NCBI GenBank assembly: GCA_038045265.1
Contig: JBBSYL010000017.1
Location: 1 to 22,164, forward strand
Direction: 5' to 3'
Length of the DNA stretch: 22,164 nucleotides
From: SICV01 sp038045265
GTDB lineage: Archaea > Nanobdellota > Nanobdellia > Pacearchaeales > GW2011-AR1
The translations under genes and the position numbers were made by a program. Numbering within the stretch: position 1 is the stretch's first letter; each line of letters opens with the position of its first letter. Under the pieces are notes generated by a model. The model searched no databases and was not told the DNA's origin. It worked only from the letters and a program-made list of their open reading frames with translations. Below, in pieces: positions 1 through 8,568 of the stretch.

Positions 1-2
1 GA

Positions 3-3000
3 GATAGAACAAATAAACAAAATAATACAGAAACTAGGAATATTACTGTTGATACAACTTTGCCTAGCGTTTCTTCATTGACTGAATATCCTGCCGATCC
101 TGCAACATATTCATCAAGCCAGATATATGAATTCAATGCAACAGTAACTGATACAAGTTTAGCAATTGTTAGACTGCAGTTTAATAATGTTAATTACACT
201 GCAACTAATTTGTACGGAAGCGTGTATAATGTTACCTTGACAAGTTTGCCTGCAGGAGTACATAGTTACAGATGGATTGCAAATGATTCTATAAATAATA
301 TTAACGCTACGGAAATAGGAACATATACTGTGAATAATGCTACTGGAAATGTTGAATTGGCTTTGAATGGAAGTTATGCAAATCAGACTGATGTGTTTGG
401 AGTGCAGACAAATGCGACGGCAAATACAAGTTATGGAACGATAGTTCTTTATAGAAGTGAAGAAGTGTTTACTTCAAATAATGGTTTGCTTGTAACTCTT
501 GGAGCAGGAGATTATAATTATACTGCAGTTTCATTAGGAGATCAGAACCATTCTTCAACTGCAATTACAAGGTGGGTGCATATTACTCAGATTAGTTCTG
601 CTGTTAATTTAACTTTGAATGGGACAGATGGTAACTTTACTGTAGAACAAGGAAAAGTTGTGTTATTAAATGGAACAAGAATTACTGGGGAAAACGGAGG
701 AATATTAAGATTGTATAGCAATGGAACTTTAATAAATTCGAAGAGTGCAATAGAAGTAAGCAATCAAACTTCTTACATAATTGCTGGAGAGAGAAATATA
801 ACCGCAGTTTATCAGTCGAGCCAAAACTATACTGAATCGAGCGAAACATGGTACTTGACTGTACAGCAGGACACAATTGCACCTTTAGTAACTATTAATG
901 TGCCCCAAAATGTTAGTTATGCATCAGCTTCTATTAGCTTTAATGTAAGCTTGAATGAAAATGGAAGTTCAGTCAAGTATAATTTAAATAATGGGGCGAA
1001 TAATGTTACAATGACAACCACGGATGGAATAAATTACAATTATACTAATTCATCAATGGTTTCTGGAAGTTATGTTTTCAAGGTTTATGCAAATGATTCA
1101 TTTGGGAATAGAAACGATACAGAAAATGTGACATTTTATTTCGAAAATTCTTTAATTAGTGTGTGCACCGATTTGAAGTCTCCAAATTCAGAGTACAATT
1201 TGACTCAAAATATAACTGCAACTGGAACGTGTATTAGAATACAAGCAGAGAATGTTACATTGAATGGTGCGGGCTACACAATAAATAGCAGTACAGGGAG
1301 CGGAAATGCTATATTGGTAGATGGATATAGAAATGCAACAATTAAGAACATCACCGTTGATAGATTTAGCACAGGCGTTGGAGTTAATTTAACAAATGCT
1401 TATGGGGCTAAAGTTGTCTCAAACATTATAAAGAGAAATCTTCATGGAGTTTATATTTTAAACAGCAACAATACAAATGTGTCGTTAAGCACTCTTGACT
1501 CGAACACCAATGTAGGAAATAGTGCAGGAGAAGGAATCTTTGCTAATAATAGTTATAGAACTATAGTGGGAGCGTCTTCAATAACAAATAATTACATAGG
1601 AATTTATATTAATTCTGGATTCAATAGTACAATACATAATAATACTATCACAAACAGTTATAATTATAATATTTATGCAGAGTCAAGTAGCTATAATGCG
1701 TTGAATGGTAACACTGTTTCTCAAGCGGTTGGGGGAACTGGATTGTATCTTAGCAATTCTATTTATAATACACTTAATAGCAATAGCTTTAATAGTCATG
1801 GTTCGGCGGGCGCATCTTTGTCTAATTCGGATAATAATACATTCATAAATACAATAACTAATTCAAATAATGATATCGGCGTCTCTTTGACTAATTCGGA
1901 TAATAATACATTCATAAAGACAACATCAAATTCTAATCTGCAGACAGGGCTTTCTTTATCTTCTAGTTATTTAAATTATTTCAATGACACAACTCTTAAT
2001 TCAAATATGGGGAGCAATGGAGCTTCTATAAGTGCAAGTGCAAATAATACTTTTGTAATTGTAAGGGCAAATGGAAATGGGGGAGCATTTTCTATTTCAA
2101 ATAGTAGATATATTAATTTGACTGACGCTGATTTGACAGGAAGCGAGGGAGGTGGCTTGAGTCTGGGAGTTAATGCAAGCAACAATTTCTTCTTTGATCT
2201 AAATATGAGCTTGAATGGACAAACTTCAAGTGGTAATGGATTGTCGATTACTTCGAGCCATAATAATACATTTACTTATCTATTCCTTGATGCAAATGGA
2301 GATGCTTCTGGGGGAGACGCGATTAATATACAGACGAGTGGAGGAAATACTTTCTTCAATGTTACTGTGCCAAGTTCTAAAGGACGCGGAATTTATATGT
2401 TGAATAGCTATCTTAATTTATTCCTTAATTCTACGTTTAAGAGTCCAACATCTGATGCGGTAAGAATTGATGGAGCAAGTTCTTTAAATAATAATTTAAC
2501 AAATGTAGTAATAACGGGAACTGCAGGAGCGAATAGGGATTTGGCTTTTGTGAAACCAGGAACAAATGGAACAAATGTTATTGATACGGCTATAAACAGA
2601 TATAATTTAACTGGCGCTGGAGGAGTGCAAATTAATTTCAAAGACACAAATGAGGGAGAGATAAGATATCTTCAGCTTGTAACTGGATATGGAACAAACT
2701 TAAGCGCGGAGGTAAAAATAAGAGACAATTCTGCTTATTTCAACGCAACAAGTTCTGGATTAAACAAGTCGGCTAATGTTACTTTGTATAATATAGGAGA
2801 TAGAGGATATGTAAGTCCAGGAATATTAAGAGATGGCACGGCGTGTGGAGCGAGTTGTTATGCTTATACTTCTCTTACTGCAACTGATGTTATATTTAAT
2901 GTAACTGGAGGAGGGAATTATTCTGTTGGAGAAGTACCAGACAGCATTGTTCCTAATGTAACGATAAACTTCCCTGCAAATACTACTTATGGAAATAGTG

Positions 3001-5831
3001 CATTTCCATTGAACTTTAATGTTTCTCTTTCAGAAAATGGAAATGCAATGTATTCATTGCATGGTGGAGCAATAAACGTTACAATGTTCAATCAGACTGG
3101 AGGAGTATTCGGAAGAGAATTTAATAGAACGAATGCAAGTCTGGCTGATGGTAGCTATACATTCAGAGTTTATGCAAATGACACAACAGGGAACAGAAAT
3201 TATACTGAGAGTGTAACATTTAGTATAGATACAAGTGTTCCTGCAGTTGCAAGTCTTACAGAAACACCAACAGATCCAGCAACATATTCATCAAGCCAGA
3301 TATATGAATTCAATGCTACAGTAACAGATACAAGTTTAGCAGTTGTAAGATTACAATTTAATGATGTCAATTATACTGCAACTAATATTGCAGGAAATAT
3401 TTACAATGTAACATTAAATGCATTGCCAGCAGGAGCACATAGTTACAGATGGATTGCAAATGATACAAGCAATAATATAAATGCAACTGAAACTGGAACA
3501 TATACTGTAAGTGTTGCTTCGAGCAATGTTAATTTGACTTTGAATGGAACGCAAGGGAACGCAACAATAGCTCAAGGAACGGCAATATTACTGAATGGAA
3601 CATTATTGTCTGGAGATGCAGGAAATACTTTGTTATTATATAACAATGGAACTTTAATTAATAACAGAAGCACAGAAGTGAGCAATAGCACAACGTTTAG
3701 TGTGCAAGGATTACACAATATAACTGTAATTTATCAGGCAAGTCAGAACTTCTCAACTTCCAGCAGAACATATTATGTTAATGTTACAGGTGTGGCTGAT
3801 TCAAGCACTCCAAATGTTACAAGTCTTACAGAAACACCAACAGATCCAGCAACATATTCATCAAGCCAGATATATGAATTCAATGCTACAGTAACAGATA
3901 CAAGTTTAGCAGTTGTAAGATTACAATTTAATGATGTCAATTATACTGCAACTAATATTGCAGGAAATATTTACAATGTAACATTAAATGCATTGCCAGC
4001 AGGAGCACATAGTTACAGATGGATTGCAAATGATACAAGCAATAATATAAATGCAAGCGAGACAGGAACATATACTGTTAATAGGGCCACATCCAATGTT
4101 TCTCTTGTTCTAAATACGACTGAGGGGAATACAACAATAACAAAGTCTGGAACAATACTTCTTAACGCCACTGTATCTTCTGGAGATCCTGTAGCAACAC
4201 TTAGATTGTATAATAATGGGACTTTGATAAATACTAGAGAAGTTGAGGCAAGTAATAATACTCAATTGAGCATAGCTGGATTGTATAATATAACTGCAGT
4301 TTATGCGCAGAGCCAGAATTATTCTGAAAATGCTACAACATATTATGTTAATGTATTAGAGATAGCAGATACATTTGCTCCTAACGTAACTGATTTAATA
4401 CCTGTTAATGCAACAAACTTTAATACTTTACAAATTATTGAAATAGCTACCAACACAACAGACAATGGGAATGCAACGATAAGTTCTGTTGTTGCAAACA
4501 TAACTTTGCCAAATGGCTCTGTTTCAAGTGTGAGTCTTGGATTGGCTAATGGAATAAAGTATAATTCCAGCTATAGTATTCCAACATTTGGAGGAAGATA
4601 TAATATAAGCTACATTGCGGTTGATCAGGCAGGCAACATAAATAATACAGAGTCGAGCTGGTTTAATGTTAGTGATGCGAGCGGTCCAGGGGTTACTATA
4701 AGTTCTCCAACAGCCACTACATATACTACAAGCAGTTATGATATAAGCCTTACATTAAGTGAGCCAGGATATTGTGAATACTCCTTAGATTCTGGAGCGA
4801 CAAATAGCACGATGACCGCAAGCTCAGGAAATAGAATATTTAGTGCAAGTAAGAGTGGGGTTGCAAATGGAAATTATGTTTTGAGAGCATACTGTAATGA
4901 TACTTCTGGATTTGCAAATAATACTGAAAGTGTAAGCTTCTCAGTCAGTGTAAGTTCCGGAGGAACGGGAGGAGGCGGTGGAGGCGGTAGCAGTTCAGGT
5001 AGAAGATCCGTTGTCTCTGCGAAAGAGATAGAAATAGATAAGAGCTTTTTTGATATAAGACTCAAGTCAGGAGAGGTAGCTGACGATGCATTAGTAATTA
5101 CTAATACAAAGAGCGAAGAGGTTACAATAAGAATATCCCATAATCTTCCTGGATTGTTATTCTCAGCATCAGAAGAAGAATTTAAGCTTGGTCCAGGAGA
5201 ATCTAAATCTGTTGCTTTGGTATTCGCAGCAAGAGAAGGATTTGATGCCGGAATATATGTAGGGAAACTTACTGTTAAGGAAGGAAGTTATTCCAAAGAT
5301 ATACCTGTAAGCTTTATAATTGATTTGAAGAAGGCGTTGTTCGATGTAAAAGCAACAATACCAGATGATTATAAAATAGTTGAAACTGGAAAAGACTTAT
5401 TCTTTGAAGTCACTCTGTTCAATCTTGGAGATTTGAAGAGAATTGATGCAATATTAACTTACCAGATACTTGACTTGAATAATAATGCGGTGCTCACAGA
5501 GAAAGAGACTATTGCAGTTGAGACTAAAGCATCATTCTCACAGACGATATCTATTCCATGGTATGTAAGGACAGGAAATTATGTATTGGCTGTACAGGTA
5601 GAACACCAAGGACAGGAAGGACCTGCAATATCTACTGCACACTTTAGAATAAATAATACAGGATTCCCTGCGTGGGCCTGGGTAGTTGCAATAGCCGGAT
5701 TGCTTGTAGGAGGATTAGTAATAGGGATAGTAGCATTCAGAAAGAGAAGAGATATTAGAGTTGTAGTAAATAGAATTGCTGGATTACCTCCACCTCCTCA
5801 AGAGACGAGCAGAGAAAATAATTATTCTTAA
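3..5831 (+). CDS. Giant cell-surface protein, Ig-like modules plus beta-helix, C-terminal anchor (5'-partial)
   Basis: The frame is open to the left edge, and the residues before the TTG at 60 (NNTETRNITVDTTLP, roughly 27-68) match the end of an internal module, so the true start lies outside the window. Three module types recur. Type A begins SLTE.P.DPATYSSSQ (about 75-340, 3250-3516, 3820-4086). Type B begins LTLNGT (about 600-865, 3523-3786, 4096-4353). Type C resembles PKD/Ig-like folds and ends in FRVYANDTTGNRN-like text (870-1145, 2935-3237, 4680-4950). Between about 1150 and 2650 lies an Asn-rich NosD/PbH1-like right-handed beta-helix. A Gly/Ser linker (4957-5005) leads to two beta-sandwich-like juxtamembrane domains, one membrane helix (about 5670-5738) and a basic cytoplasmic tail (RKRRD). 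N-X-S/T sequons are very abundant, which suggests heavy N-glycosylation. The likely role is S-layer or adhesion; the ligand is unknown. Confidence 0.85.
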   Translation, partial: DRTNKQNNTETRNITVDTTLPSVSSLTEYPADPATYSSSQIYEFNATVTDTSLAIVRLQFNNVNYTATNLYGSVYNVTLTSLPAGVHSYRWIANDSINNINATEIGTYTVNNATGNVELALNGSYANQTDVFGVQTNATANTSYGTIVLYRSEEVFTSNNGLLVTLGAGDYNYTAVSLGDQNHSSTAITRWVHITQISSAVNLTLNGTDGNFTVEQGKVVLLNGTRITGENGGILRLYSNGTLINSKSAIEVSNQTSYIIAGERNITAVYQSSQNYTESSETWYLTVQQDTIAPLVTINVPQNVSYASASISFNVSLNENGSSVKYNLNNGANNVTMTTTDGINYNYTNSSMVSGSYVFKVYANDSFGNRNDTENVTFYFENSLISVCTDLKSPNSEYNLTQNITATGTCIRIQAENVTLNGAGYTINSSTGSGNAILVDGYRNATIKNITVDRFSTGVGVNLTNAYGAKVVSNIIKRNLHGVYILNSNNTNVSLSTLDSNTNVGNSAGEGIFANNSYRTIVGASSITNNYIGIYINSGFNSTIHNNTITNSYNYNIYAESSSYNALNGNTVSQAVGGTGLYLSNSIYNTLNSNSFNSHGSAGASLSNSDNNTFINTITNSNNDIGVSLTNSDNNTFIKTTSNSNLQTGLSLSSSYLNYFNDTTLNSNMGSNGASISASANNTFVIVRANGNGGAFSISNSRYINLTDADLTGSEGGGLSLGVNASNNFFFDLNMSLNGQTSSGNGLSITSSHNNTFTYLFLDANGDASGGDAINIQTSGGNTFFNVTVPSSKGRGIYMLNSYLNLFLNSTFKSPTSDAVRIDGASSLNNNLTNVVITGTAGANRDLAFVKPGTNGTNVIDTAINRYNLTGAGGVQINFKDTNEGEIRYLQLVTGYGTNLSAEVKIRDNSAYFNATSSGLNKSANVTLYNIGDRGYVSPGILRDGTACGASCYAYTSLTATDVIFNVTGGGNYSVGEVPDSIVPNVTINFPANTTYGNSAFPLNFNVSLSENGNAMYSLHGGAINVTMFNQTGGVFGREFNRTNASLADGSYTFRVYANDTTGNRNYTESVTFSIDTSVPAVASLTETPTDPATYSSSQIYEFNATVTDTSLAVVRLQFNDVNYTATNIAGNIYNVTLNALPAGAHSYRWIANDTSNNINATETGTYTVSVASSNVNLTLNGTQGNATIAQGTAILLNGTLLSGDAGNTLLLYNNGTLINNRSTEVSNSTTFSVQGLHNITVIYQASQNFSTSSRTYYVNVTGVADSSTPNVTSLTETPTDPATYSSSQIYEFNATVTDTSLAVVRLQFNDVNYTATNIAGNIYNVTLNALPAGAHSYRWIANDTSNNINASETGTYTVNRATSNVSLVLNTTEGNTTITKSGTILLNATVSSGDPVATLRLYNNGTLINTREVEASNNTQLSIAGLYNITAVYAQSQNYSENATTYYVNVLEIADTFAPNVTDLIPVNATNFNTLQIIEIATNTTDNGNATISSVVANITLPNGSVSSVSLGLANGIKYNSSYSIPTFGGRYNISYIAVDQAGNINNTESSWFNVSDASGPGVTISSPTATTYTTSSYDISLTLSEPGYCEYSLDSGATNSTMTASSGNRIFSASKSGVANGNYVLRAYCNDTSGFANNTESVSFSVSVSSGGTGGGGGGGSSSGRRSVVSAKEIEIDKSFFDIRLKSGEVADDALVITNTKSEEVTIRISHNLPGLLFSASEEEFKLGPGESKSVALVFAAREGFDAGIYVGKLTVKEGSYSKDIPVSFIIDLKKALFDVKATIPDDYKIVETGKDLFFEVTLFNLGDLKRIDAILTYQILDLNNNAVLTEKETIAVETKASFSQTISIPWYVRTGNYVLAVQVEHQGQEGPAISTAHFRINNTGFPAWAWVVAIAGLLVGGLVIGIVAFRKRRDIRVVVNRIAGLPPPPQETSRENNYS
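1822..1918 (+). repeat. Pair of 28-bp direct repeats in the beta-helix region
   Basis: The 28 bases at 1822-1849 recur at 1891-1918 (period 69 bp, 23 codons). Both encode NSDNNTFI. The period is about one rung of the parallel beta-helix, so this looks like duplication of a single coil. Confidence 0.85.
3250..3486 (+). repeat. 237-bp perfect direct repeat, copy 1 (module A)
   Basis: This stretch is identical base for base to 3820-4056 (offset 570). It encodes most of one type A module of the surface protein. The flanking type B modules encode similar proteins but differ at DNA level, so identity stops sharply at both ends. That pattern fits recent gene conversion or duplication confined to the module. 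Confidence 0.95.
3820..4056 (+). repeat. 237-bp perfect direct repeat, copy 2 (module A)
   Basis: Second copy of the repeat at 3250-3486. After it the two copies diverge (atgcaactga against atgcaagcga). A third, more diverged copy of the module lies at about 75-340. Confidence 0.95.
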
Positions 5832-5834
5832 TTT

Positions 5835-6500
5835 CTAAGGCAAATGCATTGGATTGACTAATCTTCTTTTTTCAAATATAAATCTTATTCCAACATGTTC
5901 AGATATTATGGCAGTTATATGGAGAATGCCTAAAACTGCTTTAAAAAGACCGATTACTAAGGGGATTCTTGTTTCTGCTGATATTTCATCCATTATTGCT
6001 TTTATTTCAGATTCTGCAAGAGCTACGTTTGTGACTTGCACGAGACCAGAGCGAGTTATTATTATAGGTTTGCCTTGTCCAAGACATTCTATTAAGCTTA
6101 TTGAAGGGTCTAGAATAAAATTATTTATTTTTCCTAAAGAGTTTAGATGAGGCATATTTACAGAGGTTAATGGGGGAGGCGTTCTATGCACTTCTGGCTG
6201 TGAAGAAGGATGCGATATTATTTCTGGTCTAAATGTGTTTCTAATAGGGAAACTTTTCATTATAGGTCTTTGCCTAACTAAAGGTTTAGTGATTAATATG
6301 GGTCTTGAAGTGTTTGAATCTTTTAATACTACAGAGTTTAGAGATTTTTCCATTGTTTCAGTTATTATCTCTCCTGCTGTTTCTTTTTTTGGATAGAATA
6401 GTGAATAGTCTGAAGGGAGAGTTTTTACAGCATTTATTAATTCAATAAAGAAGGCTTCAAGAAATTTTTCCTGTACCGATGGCGAGATTTGTTTTTGCAT
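5835..6500 (-). CDS. Stand-alone CpaF/TadA-like N-terminal domain protein, no ATPase domain
   Basis: The protein has 221 residues. The C-terminal part (about 121-212: ILDPSISLIECLGQGKPI, then SGLVQVTNVAL, EIKAIMDEIS and GIRFIFEKRR) follows the pattern of the N-terminal domain of type II/IV secretion ATPases (CpaF/TadA/VirB11-like): D-P-x-I, a short strand pair with r.G.v..t, a helix, then a final strand ending in basic residues. In those ATPases this domain precedes the RecA-like motor, which is absent here; there is no Walker A and the protein ends directly after the domain. Residues 1-120 are helical at first, then Pro/Ser-rich and probably disordered. It starts 2 nt after the stop of the coiled-coil gene, so the two are surely co-transcribed. 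It may bind a secretion or archaellum-type ATPase encoded elsewhere. The domain call is by pattern only. Confidence 0.55.
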   Translation of the reverse strand: MQKQISPSVQEKFLEAFFIELINAVKTLPSDYSLFYPKKETAGEIITETMEKSLNSVVLKDSNTSRPILITKPLVRQRPIMKSFPIRNTFRPEIISHPSSQPEVHRTPPPLTSVNMPHLNSLGKINNFILDPSISLIECLGQGKPIIITRSGLVQVTNVALAESEIKAIMDEISAETRIPLVIGLFKAVLGILHITAIISEHVGIRFIFEKRRLVNPMHLP

Positions 6501-6502
6501 AA

Positions 6503-6916
6503 TTAAAATTTGGGCAATGGTTTACCAAGCATTGATGAAGAATATTCCTCTCTTTCTTCTCTAACTGGTTGATTTTGTTGATGTTGAGGAGAACCATATA
6601 CTTTTTCCCTCATTCTTTCTTCTACTAATGTCAAACCTTTCGCTATTGTTTTGTTCTGCTCCAAAAGTTTATCAACTTTTTCTAAAAAGTCTTTGTCTTT
6701 TTGGGTTGTCTGGTTTGAAGGCATTTCAGCGAATTTTTTTGCAGCCGTTTCAAATAAATTAAGAAGAACTACCAATTCCTTATGCATTTTATCAAATTTT
6801 TCTGCTAAATCTGCATTGATTTTCTGCAATTGAACCAGGTTGTGTATTATTGTTTCCTCAATTTTGTGATCTGAGGGGTGTGAAGCTGAGGAGGCATTAA
6901 CTCTTTTTCTTGGCAT
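6503..6916 (-). CDS. Coiled-coil protein of unknown function
   Basis: This 137-residue soluble protein has a basic, Ser-rich start (MPRKRVNASS), long amphipathic helices at about 17-68 and 75-105 with heptad-like hydrophobic spacing, and a polar Gln/Glu-rich C-terminal tail. I do not recognise a family. It is the first gene of a two-gene operon; its stop lies 2 nt before the ATG of the CpaF-NTD-like gene, so the products may act together, the coiled coil perhaps as a partner or scaffold. A TATA-like sequence (about 6941-6949, read on the minus strand) lies about 28 bases before the start and overlaps a perfect inverted repeat. Confidence 0.75.
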   Translation of the reverse strand: MPRKRVNASSASHPSDHKIEETIIHNLVQLQKINADLAEKFDKMHKELVVLLNLFETAAKKFAEMPSNQTTQKDKDFLEKVDKLLEQNKTIAKGLTLVEERMREKVYGSPQHQQNQPVREEREEYSSSMLGKPLPKF

Positions 6917-6942
6917 GCTTATTGATGGGGAATTTTGTTTAT

Positions 6943-6965
6943 AAATATTCTCTTTGAGAATATTT
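6943..6965. promoter_or_regulatory. 10-bp perfect inverted repeat over the promoter of the coiled-coil operon
   Basis: AAATATTCTC (6943-6952), a TTT spacer, then GAGAATATTT (6956-6965). It overlaps the TATA-like box of the minus-strand operon and the stop codon of the upstream ASCH gene (6964-6966). It could be an operator or a transcript-end hairpin. No T-run follows it on the minus strand, which favours an operator. Confidence 0.5.
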
Positions 6966-7383
6966 ACAGCTTTACTGTGTTTATGTTTTTAACTATCATC
7001 CAGCCGGAAGCTATTGCATAACCTGCTTTATTGACTTTAAATGGAGTTATTCTTTCTATGTTTGTTAGATGGATAAGGGTGCAATATAGTCTTCCCCTCA
7101 ACTGCTTAGCATATTCTATGCCTACCCCTAGCTGAGTCCCATATTGCTTTAACAATTTTTCTATTCTTTCATCAGTTAAATCTTGATAGAATTCAACTCT
7201 TCCTGCTCTTGCTTTTCCAACGACAGGAGAGCCCGTTTCTCTTAGATAAATTGTATCTCCTGCAGATATTCTACCAAATGGAGCAATTTTATGTTTTGAC
7301 CAGCGAGATTCTATTGTCTTTTTTCCAGAGAGAATCTTATCCAATAGCTTTGATTGCTTGGATAATATTGCAATATGGTCCAT
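6964..7383 (-). CDS. ASCH-domain (PUA-like fold) protein
   Basis: The 139-residue protein carries the ASCH signature GxKxxExR as G20-K-K22-T-I-E25-S-R27 (LSGKKTIESRW). It then has the usual segment where a beta-barrel strand follows 'GDTIYLRE', and VGKARAGRVEF. ASCH domains have a PUA-like fold and are thought to bind RNA or modified nucleotides; some members cleave RNA or deaminate modified cytidine. Its length is that of a single-domain ASCH protein. A palindrome (7405-7430) covers the promoter region upstream. It is divergent from the HTH/PD-(D/E)XK gene. The substrate cannot be read from the sequence. Confidence 0.75.
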   Translation of the reverse strand: MDHIAILSKQSKLLDKILSGKKTIESRWSKHKIAPFGRISAGDTIYLRETGSPVVGKARAGRVEFYQDLTDERIEKLLKQYGTQLGVGIEYAKQLRGRLYCTLIHLTNIERITPFKVNKAGYAIASGWMIVKNINTVKL

Positions 7384-7404
7384 AGAGATATGAATTAGTA
7401 AAGC

Positions 7405-7430
7405 TTAAAATCCTATCAATAGGATTTTAA
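7405..7430. promoter_or_regulatory. 11-bp perfect palindrome in a divergent promoter region
   Basis: TTAAAATCCTA (7405-7415), a TCAA loop, then TAGGATTTTAA (7420-7430). Its left arm overlaps the TATA-like sequence (about 7401-7412, minus strand) placed about 25 bases before the ASCH start, as expected for a repressor operator. The divergent gene's TATA box (7455-7462) lies 25 bp to the right. Confidence 0.55.
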
Positions 7431-7454
7431 TATGGTGCGTAGTCCAATAGAAAA

Positions 7455-7462
7455 CTATAAAT
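7455..7462 (+). promoter_or_regulatory. TATA box for the HTH/PD-(D/E)XK gene (leaderless)
   Basis: CTATAAAT, centred about 27 bases before the GTG at 7486. Transcription would start at or next to the start codon. No TATA-like box is obvious before the downstream tRNA-Trp or the HEPN-like gene, so this promoter may serve all three. Confidence 0.6.
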
Positions 7463-7485
7463 AGTACCGTATGTTAAACTAAGTT

Positions 7486-8568
7486 GTGCAATTGTATAAA
7501 GATCTGGAAAAGAGGAGAGAATTAGTTAGGAATTACATTCGCAAAAACCCTCAGGCGACATATAGATCAATAATGTCCGATCTTCATATAAAGATAAACA
7601 AATTATATCTTAATGGATTATCTGAAGCTTTCAAAGATGCTGGAATAGATGCAGGTAGAACATTAGAATTTAAAACTAAAGAAGAAAAAAAGAGAATATT
7701 AAGAGATTATTTAGTAAAAAATCCTAATGCTGGTGGCCACACTATAAGAAAAGATACTAAAATTAATTTTTTAAGTATTTATAAAAATACTGAGGAAATG
7801 TTTGAAGATTTAAGTTTTCCTTATCCTAGAAAGAATTTTAGAATGTTAAGAAATAGAGAAAAAGAAGCTAAAAGAAAGAAAATAATAGAAGAATTAAGAA
7901 AAAATCCTCTTCTTGGAGTAGACAAAATAGGAAAGCAACTTAATACTCATCCGCATTCTTTATTCAAGAATGTTAAAGAGATTTATGAATTGGCTGGAAT
8001 ACCCTATTTGAATGGTTGGCATAAAAGAAAATTAAATAAGAGAATAGAGATTGTTAATTATATAAGGAAAAATCCCTTTGCTACTCAAAGAGAGATAAAT
8101 AATTCTTGTAAGACACACGTACAACTTGTTTTTGATGATGGTATTTTTGAAGCTTATGAGAAGTCGGGAACTACTTTTCCTTATCAGAGATTAAAATTGC
8201 ATGGAGCAGTCTTAAAAGAAATAAAAAATGAGGCGAGATTATTTGAGGAAAAAATAGCTAAGGTTTTATCAGGTTATGGTGCAGTTAGTAGACTTGTAAG
8301 GACAAAAAGAGGTTTTGCAGATATTATATTGGAAAGAAAAAATAATAAGGTAGCTATCGAATTAAAGAATTATAAATCTCATGAAATATCTATCTCTCAA
8401 ATAAAACAGCTGAATAAATATTTAGAAGATATAGGTTCTAATCTGGGTTTTCTCATTTGTCTTAAGAAACCAAAAAAAGATAACTTTTTAATAGGGCGAA
8501 ATAGAATGATTATACTTGAAGAATCTGAACTTTTCAAGATTCCTGAAATGATGGACAGGACTCCGTAG
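7486..8568 (+). CDS. Four HTH-like repeats fused to a PD-(D/E)XK nuclease domain
   Basis: 360 residues from a GTG start chosen by the TATA box 27 bases upstream. Four repeats of about 50 residues (about 8-53, 67-115, 128-175, 183-235) share the pattern K/R-R-x-x-I-x-x-Y-I-R-K-N-P-x-A-T-x-x-x-I and a later 'F..AYE.AGIPY'-like end, as in small HTH DNA-binding units in series. The C-terminal 110 residues look like a restriction-type PD-(D/E)XK nuclease: E254/E255, D279 (GFADIIL), E292-x-K294 (VAIELKNY) and Q305 (SQIKQL). Family knowledge suggests a sequence-specific, possibly homing-like or defence endonuclease. Its TAG stop is U8-A9-G10 of the tRNA-Trp gene, so its last two codons and stop are made of tRNA sequence. 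A chromosomal repair or regulatory role is also possible. Confidence 0.7.
   Translation: MQLYKDLEKRRELVRNYIRKNPQATYRSIMSDLHIKINKLYLNGLSEAFKDAGIDAGRTLEFKTKEEKKRILRDYLVKNPNAGGHTIRKDTKINFLSIYKNTEEMFEDLSFPYPRKNFRMLRNREKEAKRKKIIEELRKNPLLGVDKIGKQLNTHPHSLFKNVKEIYELAGIPYLNGWHKRKLNKRIEIVNYIRKNPFATQREINNSCKTHVQLVFDDGIFEAYEKSGTTFPYQRLKLHGAVLKEIKNEARLFEEKIAKVLSGYGAVSRLVRTKRGFADIILERKNNKVAIELKNYKSHEISISQIKQLNKYLEDIGSNLGFLICLKKPKKDNFLIGRNRMIILEESELFKIPEMMDRTP

Noticed and set aside
60..62. TTG at 60 as the start of the surface-protein gene
   Set aside because: The frame is open to the window edge, and the residues before the TTG match the end of an internal module, so this is an internal codon.
1822..1918. 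CRISPR-like direct repeats
   Set aside because: There are only two copies, in frame within a coding region, with the period of a protein repeat.
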